64,000 nucleotides of DNA from Nitrososphaerota archaeon (GCA_029785825.1 JAFLYY010000001.1:496001-560000), one strand, 5' to 3'. Shown: positions 1 through 9,061, numbered from the stretch's first letter. Made by a program: numbers and translations. Notes: a model not told the origin generated them from the sequence alone.

Positions 1-1
1 C

Positions 2-1015
2 TCCAGGGTGGGGTACCCCGTCGTGGTGAGGCCGTCCCACGTGCTGAGCGGGTCGGCCATGAGGGTCATCTGGGACCCTTCCGAGCTGGAGACCTACATC
101 ACCAGGGCCGCCATGGTCAACCCTGACTTCCCTGTCGTGGTGAGCGGGTTCGTTGAGGGGGCCCGCGAGGTGGAGGTGGACGCGGTCTCCGACGGCAAGG
201 ACACGGTCATAGGAGCGATCATAGAGCATGTGCAGGACGCGGGGATACACTCCGGGGACGCGATAATGTCCATCCCGACCGTCTCCATCACGAAGGCGGC
301 CAAGGAGAAGATCAGGGTCTATACGAAGGGGATAGCGAGGGAGCTGAAGGCGAAGGGGCCGCTCAACATTCAGTTCCTCGTGAGAGGGGCGTCGGTCTAT
401 GTCATCGAGTGCAACCTGAGGGCGTCGAGGTCCCTCCCATACGTCTGCAAGGCGACCGGGGTGAACCTCATCGACGTGGTGGCTCCCGTCATGGAGGGGG
501 GGTCGCTCAAGAGGAAGACCGACGTTGAGGAACCCAAGCGGTTCGCGGTCAAGGCCCCAATGTTCTCCTTCCTCCAGATGGACGGCGCGGACCCCAAGCT
601 TGGGGTCGAGATGCGCTCGACCGGGGAGGTCGCATGCTTCGGGGACACCTTCCCGGAGGCGCTGGCTCAGGCCTTCCTCGCCACTGGACACAAGATGCTG
701 AAGAAGGGAGACGTGGGGCTCCTGCTCCTCGAGCGGTGGCAGGACGGGGCCGGCCCCGCCCCCTTGGTCGAGCGCTTCAAAGAGCAGGGAATCGAGATAA
801 TGCAGCTGGACGAAGCGTCCCTCGGCCCCAGGCTCGCTGAGGTACAGGGGCTCATCTCCGCAGGGAAGGTCTCCTTCGTCCTCTCCTTCAACGCGAACTC
901 CAACGTCGACTCCGACCTGTTCCACTCGGTGAGGCGCAAGGCTGTGGACCTGCAGGTCCAGGTCATATCGACCAGGGAGGAGGCGGAAGCCCTGCTCCTC
1001 TGCGTCGGCAGGTAG
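2..1015 (+). CDS. carB: Carbamoyl-phosphate synthase large subunit, C-terminal part (5' truncated by window)
   Basis: The open frame runs in from the left edge, so only the last ~337 residues are present. The first ~190 visible residues are the end of the second ATP-grasp synthetase half (GYPVVVRPSHVLSG near the edge, then VYVIECNLRASRSLPYVCKATG). The segment with LGVEMRSTGEVACFGDTF and after is the MGS-like allosteric domain that ends CarB. The enzyme makes carbamoyl phosphate from glutamine-derived ammonia, bicarbonate and two ATP for arginine and pyrimidine synthesis. carA is not in the window. The NUDIX gene starts 6 bp after the stop, suggesting co-transcription. The stop is TAG. Confidence 0.93.
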   Translation, partial: SRVGYPVVVRPSHVLSGSAMRVIWDPSELETYITRAAMVNPDFPVVVSGFVEGAREVEVDAVSDGKDTVIGAIIEHVQDAGIHSGDAIMSIPTVSITKAAKEKIRVYTKGIARELKAKGPLNIQFLVRGASVYVIECNLRASRSLPYVCKATGVNLIDVVAPVMEGGSLKRKTDVEEPKRFAVKAPMFSFLQMDGADPKLGVEMRSTGEVACFGDTFPEALAQAFLATGHKMLKKGDVGLLLLERWQDGAGPAPLVERFKEQGIEIMQLDEASLGPRLAEVQGLISAGKVSFVLSFNANSNVDSDLFHSVRRKAVDLQVQVISTREEAEALLLCVGR

Positions 1016-1021
1016 GCAGCC

Positions 1022-1543
1022 TTGGGTGGCTCAGAGCCGGTCGACCGCGTCGACGAAAACGATTCGATAGTCGGCTCCTCAACTGTCGGCGAGTGCGTGG
1101 AGAGGGGGCTCATCCACAGGGCTGTCGCCGTGGTGGTCGAGAGGCCCGGAGGAAAGATCCTCTTGCAGAGGAGAAGCACCAGGGACAACTGGCAGCCGGG
1201 CATGTGGACCCTTTCGTGCACGGGACACGTAAGGAAGGGAGAGACCTACGAAGCGGCTGCGAACCGCGAGCTCATGGAAGAGCTGGGGATCACCGCCGAG
1301 CTGGCTTTCCTGAAGAAGTATCTCCTCCCTCCCATAGTGGAAGGGTCCCGGACTGAGCACGAGTGGGTGGCCCTGTTCGCCGGGGCTTCGGGAGCAGAGG
1401 TACGCATCGACCCAGTGGAGCTCGACTCGGTGAAGGAGTTCACCCCGCGCGAGCTGCAGTCGGAGATGGACGGGGCGCTCATCACCCCCGACGCTGTCAT
1501 GCTGCTCCGCGAGTACCGCAAGTTCGCCAGGCCCACCGGCTGA
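1022..1543 (+). CDS. NUDIX hydrolase, isopentenyl-diphosphate isomerase-like
   Basis: A 173-residue protein starting at TTG 6 bp after carB. A complete Nudix box (G-x5-E-x7-REL-x-EE-x-G) spans about residues 68-90. The N-terminal DRVDENDSIVG and the LIHRAVAVVV segment resemble type 1 IPP isomerases and YfcD-like NUDIX proteins. TLSCTGH lies where type 1 isomerases have their active-site Cys. It may therefore be an isoprenoid isomerase or a generic nucleoside-diphosphate hydrolase; sequence alone does not decide. A mevalonate-pathway gene pair about 12 kb away makes the isomerase role possible but does not prove it. Confidence 0.8.
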   Translation: MGGSEPVDRVDENDSIVGSSTVGECVERGLIHRAVAVVVERPGGKILLQRRSTRDNWQPGMWTLSCTGHVRKGETYEAAANRELMEELGITAELAFLKKYLLPPIVEGSRTEHEWVALFAGASGAEVRIDPVELDSVKEFTPRELQSEMDGALITPDAVMLLREYRKFARPTG

Positions 1544-1586
1544 CCCTCGACATCTTATTACAAGGCCCCATGCGGCCCCGCAACGG

Positions 1587-1979
1587 ATGGACCCGCTGGA
1601 AGAGATCGGCTCCCACATCGCCGGCGCCTCGAGGGCGGTCGTGATCTCTGCAAGGGACGTGGACCTGAGGCCCTCCTCGGGGGACAACAGGCTGTTCATA
1701 CTGAAGATCGGCGAGGGCTCCCTCGCCGCCGGCGGGAGGGGCGGAGGCTTCGGAGAGCGCAGAGTGACCGCGGTCTTCTGCTACGGCCTTTCCGGCGGGG
1801 CCTGGTCCAAGCTGTTCGAAGCTGGGGAAGGCGAGGCGGACGGCTTCGAGGTCCCCTACTATGTCTCGAGGCTCCCTATGACGCTGGCAGACGGAACGGA
1901 GGAGATGGGGTACGGGGTGGTGGACCCGGACCTCGTAAGGACCCTGTCTGCGAAAGCGAGAGTCACCGACTCCCAATGA
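1587..1979 (+). CDS. Conserved-looking hypothetical protein (130 aa)
   Basis: Starts at ATG shortly after the NUDIX gene, with codon use like its neighbours. The protein has a Gly-rich stretch (GGRGGGFG near residue 50) and no signal peptide, membrane segment or metal motif. I recognise no family. It is probably soluble and cytoplasmic, and sits in a co-directional run with carB and the NUDIX gene. Coding status rests on frame length and composition only. Confidence 0.6.
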   Translation: MDPLEEIGSHIAGASRAVVISARDVDLRPSSGDNRLFILKIGEGSLAAGGRGGGFGERRVTAVFCYGLSGGAWSKLFEAGEGEADGFEVPYYVSRLPMTLADGTEEMGYGVVDPDLVRTLSAKARVTDSQ

Positions 1980-2012
1980 GGAGCGCTCCGGCGCCAAACA
2001 TCGGAGCCCCGC

Positions 2013-2019
2013 TTAAATA
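2013..2019 (+). promoter_or_regulatory. TATA box (TTAAATA) for epimerase gene
   Basis: TTAAATA ends 25 bp before the ATG at 2045, the spacing expected if transcription starts at or next to the start codon (leaderless mRNA). The same arrangement recurs upstream of several other genes in the window. Confidence 0.6.
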
Positions 2020-2044
2020 GAATCGGGGGACGGCTGGGCCTTGA

Positions 2045-2938
2045 ATGAAGGTCCTGATAACCGGCGCTTCCGGGATGGTGGGGCGGAACCTCGCGGGGTA
2101 CTTCGCTGAGAAAGGGGTGGGCACGGTCCTTACAGATCTCGCGGGGTGGGAGCTCTCCGGCGACCTGCTCGACAGGGACTTCGTCTTCGGGACCCTCAAC
2201 TCCCAGGAGTTCGACGCCATAATCCACCTCGCTGCGATAACGGAGATCAAGAAGACCATAGAAGACCCGAGGCTCTGCTTCGAGGTCAACTGCTTCGGGA
2301 CCCTCAACGTCCTCGAGCTCGCGAAGAAGAAGGGGGTGGGGCGGGTCATCGTCGCGTCGTCGGCCAACGTCTTCGGGGCGCCGAAGTCCAACCCTGTCTC
2401 CGAAGAGTCTCCTTTCGACCCCCGCGTCCCCTACGACTACTCCAAGGTGGTGAGCGAGAACATGGCCATGGCGTTCCACAAGTCCGTGAATCTCCCCGTC
2501 TCCATCACGAGGAGCTGGCTGTTGTTCGGAGAGCACGACCAGCCCACCAGGGCGACCATCCGGTTCATCAGGGCGTGCCTCAGGGACGAGCCCCTCACAC
2601 TCTACAACGGCGGGAGGGACACCACATCGCCGTCCCACGCGGTCAACTACGCGAAGCTCGCTCTCTCCATACTGACCAACGACAAGGCGGTGGGGCAGGC
2701 GTTCAACTTCGGGGGGACTGGTCCGGTCACGATCAGGGAGCTGGCCGAGACCGTGAAGCGCCTCACAGGCTCGAAATCAGAGCTCAAGCTCCTGCCGCCC
2801 AGGAGCGAGCTCGAGAAGGACCCCCAGGTCAGCTACCCGACCATAATGAAGGCGCAGAGCCTCCTCGGGTACACTCCGGAGCTCACCTTGGAGCAGGGGC
2901 TGATGCGGACGATCGACTGGGTGAAATCCCAGAGCTAG
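2045..2938 (+). CDS. NAD-dependent epimerase/dehydratase (extended SDR)
   Basis: A 297-residue extended short-chain dehydrogenase/reductase of the UDP-sugar epimerase class. The dinucleotide-binding GASGMVG is at residues 7-13, HLAA near 61, and the catalytic pair YDYSK at 130-134. It likely epimerises or dehydrates a nucleotide sugar for surface polysaccharide or glycoprotein; the substrate cannot be read from the sequence. It has its own TATA box. Its 3' end overlaps the convergent uS10 gene by 4 bp. A second extended SDR of unrelated context lies at 23.9 kb. Confidence 0.88.
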   Translation: MKVLITGASGMVGRNLAGYFAEKGVGTVLTDLAGWELSGDLLDRDFVFGTLNSQEFDAIIHLAAITEIKKTIEDPRLCFEVNCFGTLNVLELAKKKGVGRVIVASSANVFGAPKSNPVSEESPFDPRVPYDYSKVVSENMAMAFHKSVNLPVSITRSWLLFGEHDQPTRATIRFIRACLRDEPLTLYNGGRDTTSPSHAVNYAKLALSILTNDKAVGQAFNFGGTGPVTIRELAETVKRLTGSKSELKLLPPRSELEKDPQVSYPTIMKAQSLLGYTPELTLEQGLMRTIDWVKSQS

Positions 2939-3246
2939 GACGTCAGGATAAGCTCGACCTTCACGTCTTCCGGTATCCTGAGCTTCGTGATCTGTCTCAT
3001 TGTCCTGTCGTCAGGCTGGACGTCGAGTATCCTCCTGTGGACCCTCAGCTGCCAGTGGTCGAATGTGTGACTCCCCTCTCCGGTGGGCGCCTTGCGGGTG
3101 GTGATCTTGAGCTTCTTCGTAGGGAGCGGCTGCGGGCCCCTCACCTTCACCCCGGTCTTATCGGCTATCTCCCTGATGTCGCTGGCCACCTTCTCCAGCT
3201 CCGGAAGGTTGGTGCTGGTGAGCTTGATCCTGGCGAACTGGGGCAT
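2935..3246 (-). CDS. rpsJ: 30S ribosomal protein uS10
   Basis: 103 residues, the usual archaeal length. Recognisable uS10 features include the N-terminal FARIKLTSTN, the VRGPQPLPTKK loop segment that reaches the 30S head, and HFDHWQLR-like (TFDHWQLRVHRR) before the C-terminal strand. It binds the 30S head. In many archaea rpsJ follows EF-1A; here the next gene downstream is the convergent epimerase, so it appears detached from a translation-factor operon on its 3' side. Confidence 0.96.
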   Translation of the reverse strand: MPQFARIKLTSTNLPELEKVASDIREIADKTGVKVRGPQPLPTKKLKITTRKAPTGEGSHTFDHWQLRVHRRILDVQPDDRTMRQITKLRIPEDVKVELILTS

Positions 3247-3282
3247 TTTCTTTCACCCGCGACCGGGAAGTCTATGTAAAGG

Positions 3283-4128
3283 TTACCGAGGGGCGGGTAT
3301 TCCCTTCTTCCTGCTTCGAGCTCCAAGGCCCACCGTGGCCCGCAGAGAACCGGCAGCCGCGAGCACCTTCGCGTCCGAGTACCTGTGAGGGTTCAGCTCA
3401 AGGCAGACCAGGACGTCCTTGTCTGAGAGCATCTCTAGGAGGGGGGTCAGGGGCGCCGTCCCTTCTCCTGGGATGAGATGGTCGTCCGCCCTCCCGTCGT
3501 TGTCGCTGAGGTGCACCTCAGACAGCTTCCGTCCGACCCTTTCGGCCATCTTCAGCGGGCTCAGGCCGCTCACATAGGCGTGGCCGACGTCGAGGGTGCA
3601 TCTCGTCCCGGGGGTCTCGGCAAGGAGGAGCTCCAGAGACTCCCGGGTGCTCGCCAGCGGGAACTCGTACGGCGGGGACCCCCGCGCCTGGTTCTCGATG
3701 CTGACCGTAAGCCTCCCCCTGGCTGCCCTGACCATCTTACGCAGCGCGGACGCGGAGCTCGCCGCCGAATCGGGAACGAGTTTCTCGTTGTGGACGCTCC
3801 CGGGGTGGACGGTGACCACGGAGGCGCCGAGGTACGCGCTGAACTCGACGTAATTCTCCAGCGCCCTCTCCACCGCCCCCTTTACCGGTTGGAACGGCGA
3901 CGCCAGGTTCAGGTCGGTGAAGGGCGCATGCGCGGTAACCATCATGTCGTATGTGGAGAGGGCGTCCTTCAGCCGCCTCTTGTCCGCCCACCCGGGGAAG
4001 GCGTGCGGCACCTCCCCCCAAAGCTCTACGAACTCGAACCCCGCGTCTCCTATCGCCTTGACCGCGGAGCAGACGTCCAGCCTCAGGAGGCTCCAAGTGC
4101 TGAGCCCGATCTTCAGTACGCATCCCAC
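3283..4128 (-). CDS. Sugar-phosphate isomerase/AP-endonuclease-like TIM barrel protein
   Basis: 281 residues of the xylose isomerase-like TIM barrel superfamily. Metal-site motifs occur in the expected order: AHAPFTDLN, VTVHPGS, SIENQ, CTLDVGHAY and VHLSDNDG followed by PGEG. Members are endonuclease IV or sugar isomerases/epimerases; this one is short and lacks the full endonuclease IV signatures, so a sugar isomerase/epimerase or an unassigned hydrolase role is more likely. The start is a GTG. It lies just downstream of the cyclic-nucleotide-binding protein gene in the same direction. Confidence 0.8.
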   Translation of the reverse strand: MGCVLKIGLSTWSLLRLDVCSAVKAIGDAGFEFVELWGEVPHAFPGWADKRRLKDALSTYDMMVTAHAPFTDLNLASPFQPVKGAVERALENYVEFSAYLGASVVTVHPGSVHNEKLVPDSAASSASALRKMVRAARGRLTVSIENQARGSPPYEFPLASTRESLELLLAETPGTRCTLDVGHAYVSGLSPLKMAERVGRKLSEVHLSDNDGRADDHLIPGEGTAPLTPLLEMLSDKDVLVCLELNPHRYSDAKVLAAAGSLRATVGLGARSRKKGIPAPR

Positions 4129-4144
4129 CGGAGACAGATGCAGG

Positions 4145-4570
4145 TCAGGACGCAGGGGAGCTCTGGGCCGCCCTCAGCCGCTTGACGAGCTCCTTCAGCA
4201 TGGGAATCGCGACCTCCGGGTGCGCTTTGATCAGCCCCGCGAAGCTCCAGCTGGGGAGGATCCAGCACCTCGTCTGGGAGACGGCCACCACGTCGGCCGA
4301 CCTCGGCTGGCCGTCTATGACGGACATCTCTCCGAAGAACTGCCCTTTGTTCAGGGTCGCCAAGACCTTCCCCGACTTCCGCACCTCCACCCTCCCGTCC
4401 AGGACCAGGTAGAAGCCCACCCCTATCCCCTTCTCCCCGAGGATGACGTCCCCGGAGGCGTACGACGTCTCCTTTCCTTCCCGGACTACCGCTCTGCGCG
4501 TCTTCTCGTCGAGGTCCTGAAAGAAGGGCACGCCGGCTATAAGAGAGACCGCTTCGGAATCCCCGGCCAT
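4145..4570 (-). CDS. Cyclic nucleotide-binding domain protein (Crp-like sensor without HTH)
   Basis: I start this at the ATG at 4570 (MAGDSEAV, 141 residues). A TTTAAA element ~25 bp upstream suggests a leaderless start there; a GTG at 4606 would place the TATA box inside the gene. The protein is a single CNBD beta-roll with a phosphate-binding-cassette-like FFGEMSVIDGQPRSAD near the middle and a short C-terminal helix; no DNA-binding domain follows. It probably senses a nucleotide or acts as a regulatory partner. It is the last gene after the MoxR-DUF58 cluster on this strand. Confidence 0.8.
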   Translation of the reverse strand: MAGDSEAVSLIAGVPFFQDLDEKTRRAVVREGKETSYASGDVILGEKGIGVGFYLVLDGRVEVRKSGKVLATLNKGQFFGEMSVIDGQPRSADVVAVSQTRCWILPSWSFAGLIKAHPEVAIPMLKELVKRLRAAQSSPAS

Positions 4571-4577
4571 CCGGATT

Positions 4578-6254
4578 TCAGGCCCTCCGAGCTGATTTAA
4601 ACCCACCGACTTTAGTACCCGCAGTCGGGCTCGAGTTCTTCCCCAAGATCTCCTTCCGTCCTAGATAATCGCGCCAAACGAAGAAGTTGACCCCCACACC
4701 CACGGCTAGGATCACCATCAGGACGACGAAGAGGTTGGCGGGGCTCGGCGGAGTCAGGTCGAGTTCCGCTTTCGCAGTTTCCCCTGCGCTGACCTCTATC
4801 GTAGTGGATGCCGCTCTCCCCTCGTACACCGCGGTGACGTTGTACTCGCCTGGAGGGAGCGTGAGGGTGATGCCCCCTTGGGTCTCCCGTAACTGCGAAA
4901 CCCCCGCTCCGCCTGTAGGGGCGACCAATATTGTCGCGTTAGCTGCGGGCCCTCCGCCTGACGTCGCCTGCACATCCAAGAATCCGACCGGGACCGAGAG
5001 AACCTGAGTGGTGAACGGGCCGTCGACTTCTACGTTGTACCGCTTCTGGGTTACCCCGCCAAAGCTCAGATCCAAAGATGCGGTGAAGGGATAACTCGTC
5101 CCTATGATGTATACCTCACTGTTGTAGAAGTCCCAGGAACCCACCCCCTTCCCTGTCACGGACACCGTGATGCCGGGCACTTTGGCAACCTGTGAGGAGC
5201 TCCTGACGTCGATCCTTGCCTCGCTTGCCGTTACGTTCGAGACGGTGTATCCGTCCACACCGCCACTCGCATACATCAGGTAGATCTGCCTGGGCCAGGT
5301 GGCGTTGGCGTTGTCCAGGTTTGTCTTCATGGTGAAAGCTAGGGAGGTGATGCCAGAAAGCTGGGAACACCCGGCAAGGGAGACCCACCCGCCCCCACTC
5401 AGCCTGAGAAAGGGGGTTTCGAAGACCGTCAGTCCCTGTGGGCCGTTGATGTAAGTCCGCAGGTCATAGCGACCCCCCCTGAGGAAGAGATCTCCCGAAA
5501 GATTGGCCCCGATCCGCTGGGGGGCGGAGGCGGAATCTACGCTGAACGTCCCGGACTGGGCTGCGAGGTCCTCCTGGGAGACCACGACCCCGCCTTCGAG
5601 ATAGCTCCTCGGGGTATACAGCTCGAACCAGCCGCTGAACGCGCTCTGAACCTGAGGCAGAAAGACCGAGGTTGAGGTCCCGTTCAGCGCGACCCTCATC
5701 TGCCCCCCGATTCCACTCGGGAGCTGGACCGTCGCCACCGACCCTCCGATGTATCCCATCGTGCACCCCTGCATCGAGTAGGAGTCTGTCGGGGGAATGG
5801 CGTAGCTCAGCTGGAGCAGGTTCTGTGTCAAGTTCGACCCGACGAACTGGGGTACCAGGGCCGGAGGATGCGGCGCGAGCGCTACCTGCACGGTGGTGGA
5901 GACAAAGCCAGGGCCCGTTACAAGGAGGGTCCAATTCCCGGACGGGTCTGCCGTGCGGAATACGTATAGCAAGTCGAGCGAACCCGGCCCGAGGTACCTT
6001 GGTGGGGTCGTGACCCCGCTGGGTGCTTCCAGGCTGACGTAGATGCCAACGGAAGTGAGATAGGATTGGACCCACAGGCTGTCCCCCGCCGTGTAGATTG
6101 GAGTCCCGACGCTTACAGGGACGACGCTAAGCGGCCCGAACCCGAGCCCGATGTCAGGGACCTGGGACGCATTGGAGCCCTGAGCGAAGGCGATGGTGGG
6201 GAAGACTAGCAGGGCCAGGGCGCCGCATAGCACAAGTCCCCTTCTAATGCCCAC
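4578..6254 (-). CDS. Secreted/membrane-anchored surface protein (558 aa)
   Basis: The N-terminus has a clear signal peptide (hydrophobic LVLCGALALLVFPTIAFAQG). A long extracellular region rich in Ser, Thr, Gly and N-x-S/T sites follows. A C-terminal membrane helix (about residues 508-527, LFVVLMVILAVGVGVNFFVW) and a basic tail anchor it. Near residues 420-500 a carboxypeptidase-regulatory/PEGA-like beta-sandwich is suggested by GEYNVTAVYEG. It is the distal part of the MoxR-DUF58 operon; its start overlaps the preceding gene by 11 bp. I do not recognise the ectodomain family. Confidence 0.75.
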   Translation of the reverse strand: MGIRRGLVLCGALALLVFPTIAFAQGSNASQVPDIGLGFGPLSVVPVSVGTPIYTAGDSLWVQSYLTSVGIYVSLEAPSGVTTPPRYLGPGSLDLLYVFRTADPSGNWTLLVTGPGFVSTTVQVALAPHPPALVPQFVGSNLTQNLLQLSYAIPPTDSYSMQGCTMGYIGGSVATVQLPSGIGGQMRVALNGTSTSVFLPQVQSAFSGWFELYTPRSYLEGGVVVSQEDLAAQSGTFSVDSASAPQRIGANLSGDLFLRGGRYDLRTYINGPQGLTVFETPFLRLSGGGWVSLAGCSQLSGITSLAFTMKTNLDNANATWPRQIYLMYASGGVDGYTVSNVTASEARIDVRSSSQVAKVPGITVSVTGKGVGSWDFYNSEVYIIGTSYPFTASLDLSFGGVTQKRYNVEVDGPFTTQVLSVPVGFLDVQATSGGGPAANATILVAPTGGAGVSQLRETQGGITLTLPPGEYNVTAVYEGRAASTTIEVSAGETAKAELDLTPPSPANLFVVLMVILAVGVGVNFFVWRDYLGRKEILGKNSSPTAGTKVGGFKSARRA

Positions 6255-7026
6255 GGGTCAACCACCAAGTAGCAGCAGCCATGACCAAAGTGGGAGGCAT
6301 GAACAGCAGCGCCGGGGGGAGCGAGAGGCCGGACGTGCCGAAGGCCAACGCGAGCGCGCCCCCTGTGGCCAAAAGTCCGGCCAACAGGCCCCTGTTCCTT
6401 CCTATGGCTGATCGGGTGTCGAGGCCAAGTACGGCATAGGTCAGGAGCGAGATGTATACCACGGCCATCCCCACGAGTGCCGCGGGGCCCGTCGGCGGTT
6501 CAGTGCCGCTCCCCTTGAGGAAAGAGTCGACCAACCCAGAAAGGCCGGTCCCGGACGCCGCAGCGGAGAGGCTTGCGTTAGTCATCAGAATGCTGATCTC
6601 CGACGCAATGATTCCTGACGGGATCACTGCCGTGAGGGTATCTGACCGGAGCATCCCCCTTCCGATCCTGTAAGCGGCGTAGGGGAGCCCGGAGAACGCC
6701 ACCCCGGCCGTCCATCCGCGGAACACCTGGTCCATCGCGGCGAAGGCGAAGGGAAGTCCTGTCAGCGGGGAGGCGGCCAGAAGGAGAGGGAGGAGGAACA
6801 GGTCCGCCCCGTAGATGTCTACCAGAAGGGCCGGACCCGCCCCCCGGAGAGGCTTCGCTGCGAGGAACGCCACCGTCTTGACAAGTTGTACACCGAAGAG
6901 AACGATTTCAAACGGGGTCGCGGAATAAATCGGCCCGCCGAAAGCAAAAGCCACCATGAAGTTTGCGTCGATGAGCAGGAGTCCTCCCGCCGCGGAGAAT
7001 GATAATGCAGACCTCAATGTGGTCAT
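6244..7026 (-). CDS. Polytopic membrane protein of the MoxR-DUF58 operon (260 aa)
   Basis: About seven to eight hydrophobic segments spread over the length (for example LLAGLLATGGALALAFG and ALLFMPPTLVMAAATWW at the C-terminus) make this an integral membrane protein. I recognise no family. Its start overlaps the DUF58 gene stop by 4 bp (ATGA-type coupling), and its end overlaps the surface-protein gene, so it is translationally linked to both. Confidence 0.72.
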   Translation of the reverse strand: MTTLRSALSFSAAGGLLLIDANFMVAFAFGGPIYSATPFEIVLFGVQLVKTVAFLAAKPLRGAGPALLVDIYGADLFLLPLLLAASPLTGLPFAFAAMDQVFRGWTAGVAFSGLPYAAYRIGRGMLRSDTLTAVIPSGIIASEISILMTNASLSAAASGTGLSGLVDSFLKGSGTEPPTGPAALVGMAVVYISLLTYAVLGLDTRSAIGRNRGLLAGLLATGGALALAFGTSGLSLPPALLFMPPTLVMAAATWWLTRGH

Positions 7027-7955
7027 TTGCTCAGGACCATCCCTACTAGGCTCGAAAGGTCTTCATGACCTGAGAAGAAAACGACGCTCGACCCTTTCAT
7101 CCCCCTCCCCTCGCCCCACACTAGGAGGACGGAGGGCCTGTTCATGACCAGCCCCATCACTTCAGGAGAGTGGGCCGCCTCCTCTGATGTGATGACCATG
7201 TCGGCCTGGGAGGGTGACTCGGCGGCCACCCCGGCTGCGGCCTCGTCCTCCCAAAGTTTGGCGACAAGGTCGGCGAGACCTTCCCGGTCTTTGGCTTCGG
7301 TCAACGTCGCTCTGCCTCTGTGTATGTGGCGCACCCTGAGCTTGGTGCCGGTGGAGACTACCGGAAGCCCCACTCTCGCAATGGCCTCGGAAGCTAGGTC
7401 CATGCGCGCGGGGGTCCGCTTCTTCTCTTCGCCTTCCTCCTCCTCGTAGAACCAGAGGTTCATCCTCTCAGGGATGTTGGCCTCCCCTGTCCTGACAAGT
7501 AGTAACTCGTCGGGCGTCCTAGCGTGGCGCTTCCACATTATGTCTTTGGCGCTCCTGGAAGTTGTGTATACCTCAGCTGCATAGAACTCTTGTCCGGAAC
7601 CTCCTCGACCGGCAGGGAGGTCTCCCAGCCTCGTGGCCGAGACCCTGATCGGTTCCCCTGTCCCCAGGAGCGATGTCGGGAGGAACTCGCACACTATCCC
7701 GACTTCCTTGACTTCGCTTCGAGCGAGGATCTCCAGAGGGTCGGCTATCTCCACCCTTGCCTTGAGCCCGGTGTAGACCCCCGCATATCTCGACCTGGCG
7801 ACGAGCGATCTCTCCTTCCCCTCGCCCTTTATCTCGGCTTCCAGCCCGTCGGGAACTGTGACGAGATCCATCCTGGCAGAAACTGATCCCGTCTTCACCC
7901 TGAGCGGAACCATGATCTCCTCCCCTTTGAAGGCCCTGACCCTGGCAGACTCCAC
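7023..7955 (-). CDS. DUF58 domain protein (MoxR partner)
   Basis: The DUF58 core is clear: a GSGQEFY...VYTTS segment, then DIMWKRHARTPDELLLVR, the family's usual order. A vWA-like C-terminal half follows. DUF58 proteins are encoded beside MoxR ATPases and are thought to be matured or remodelled by them. The first standard start codon is GTG at 7955, but the same frame stays open upstream to about 8129 and encodes two good membrane helices (KAAVIVPLASALAGFG and ALGFAFALLAFASLLSLAA), as DUF58 proteins normally have. The true N-terminus is therefore probably upstream, next to the moxR stop, with a non-canonical start. Confidence 0.82.
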   Translation of the reverse strand: MESARVRAFKGEEIMVPLRVKTGSVSARMDLVTVPDGLEAEIKGEGKERSLVARSRYAGVYTGLKARVEIADPLEILARSEVKEVGIVCEFLPTSLLGTGEPIRVSATRLGDLPAGRGGSGQEFYAAEVYTTSRSAKDIMWKRHARTPDELLLVRTGEANIPERMNLWFYEEEEGEEKKRTPARMDLASEAIARVGLPVVSTGTKLRVRHIHRGRATLTEAKDREGLADLVAKLWEDEAAAGVAAESPSQADMVITSEEAAHSPEVMGLVMNRPSVLLVWGEGRGMKGSSVVFFSGHEDLSSLVGMVLSK

Positions 7956-8125
7956 AGAGAGGTCGAGCCCCTCCTTCGGGTAGGCAGCGAGCGAAAGCAG
8001 AGAAGCAAAGGCCAGAAGGGCGAACGCGAATCCCAGGGCGAGCCCCCATCCGAATCCAGCTAACGCACTAGCGAGCGGAACAATGACCGCCGCCTTGAGC
8101 AGGTCCCTCCCATGTTTGGTGAGGG

Positions 8126-9061
8126 TTATCGTGGCGGCTTCACTTTTGTGAGGATGTCCCGGACCACCTCAGCTGGGTCATCGACCTTTCCGACCAGCAC
8201 CGCTGACTGGTCGAGCTTTACCCTGTGTCCTAGGACGTACAGGGCGACCTCCTTGATGTCTTCAGGTGTCACGTAGCCTCTGCCTGCCAGGAATGCGACC
8301 GCTCTCGAACAGTGGGCGAGCTGGACCAGGGCCCTGGGGCTGGCGCCGAGGCTCAGCCTGCTCTCATTCCTGCTCTCCAGACCCAACACAGAGATGTATT
8401 CCGCTATCTCGTCTGAGACTGTGACGTCGGCGACATCCCGGAATGTTTTCGCGAGCTCGTCGGCCCGGAGGATTTGCTCGACCGCCTGCGTCCCCATGTC
8501 ACTGAGGTTCCTCTTGATGATGGCCGACTCGGTGGTGAGGTTAGGGTATCCCATCTCAATCCTCATCATGAATCGGTCGAGCTGATTCTCCGGAAGCGGG
8601 TACACGCCCTGGAACTCCTGCGGGTTCTGCGTGGCAATAACCATGAACGGGTCAGGCAGGGGCTCCGTGTGCCCTTCCACCGTAACCTGGGCCTCCTGCA
8701 TCGACTCGAGGAGAGCACTCTGGACCTTGGGGGGCGCCCTGTTGATTTCGTCGGCGAGGAGGAGGTTGGTAAACACGGGACCCTTCCTAAACTCGAAATC
8801 CCTCTGCTTCATGTCGAATATGAAGCCCCCCAACATGTCCATGGGGAGCATATCCGGGGTGAACTGGATTCGTTTGAACTCGACCCCCAGGCACTTGGCG
8901 AAGGCTTTCGCGAGTATGGTCTTCGACACGCCTGGAACTCCTTCCAGGAGTACGTGCCCTCTCGCCAGGAACGACACCAGGAGGAGTTCGGTCTCCCTTT
9001 CCCTCCCGATGACCACCTTCCTAACCTGCTCGAGTATCTTCTCCTTTAGCTCTCCTGTCAA
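8126..9061 (-). CDS. moxR: MoxR-family AAA+ ATPase
   Basis: 311 residues with Walker A GVPGVSKT (near residue 40), Walker B LLADEINRAPPKVQSALLESMQE, sensor 1 IATQNP and the C-terminal helical lid. MoxR ATPases act as chaperones that activate or assemble partner proteins, typically with vWA/DUF58 proteins encoded next door, as here. The start lies inside the 3' end of the preceding small membrane protein gene (41-bp overlap). Confidence 0.93.
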   Translation of the reverse strand: MTGELKEKILEQVRKVVIGRERETELLLVSFLARGHVLLEGVPGVSKTILAKAFAKCLGVEFKRIQFTPDMLPMDMLGGFIFDMKQRDFEFRKGPVFTNLLLADEINRAPPKVQSALLESMQEAQVTVEGHTEPLPDPFMVIATQNPQEFQGVYPLPENQLDRFMMRIEMGYPNLTTESAIIKRNLSDMGTQAVEQILRADELAKTFRDVADVTVSDEIAEYISVLGLESRNESRLSLGASPRALVQLAHCSRAVAFLAGRGYVTPEDIKEVALYVLGHRVKLDQSAVLVGKVDDPAEVVRDILTKVKPPR

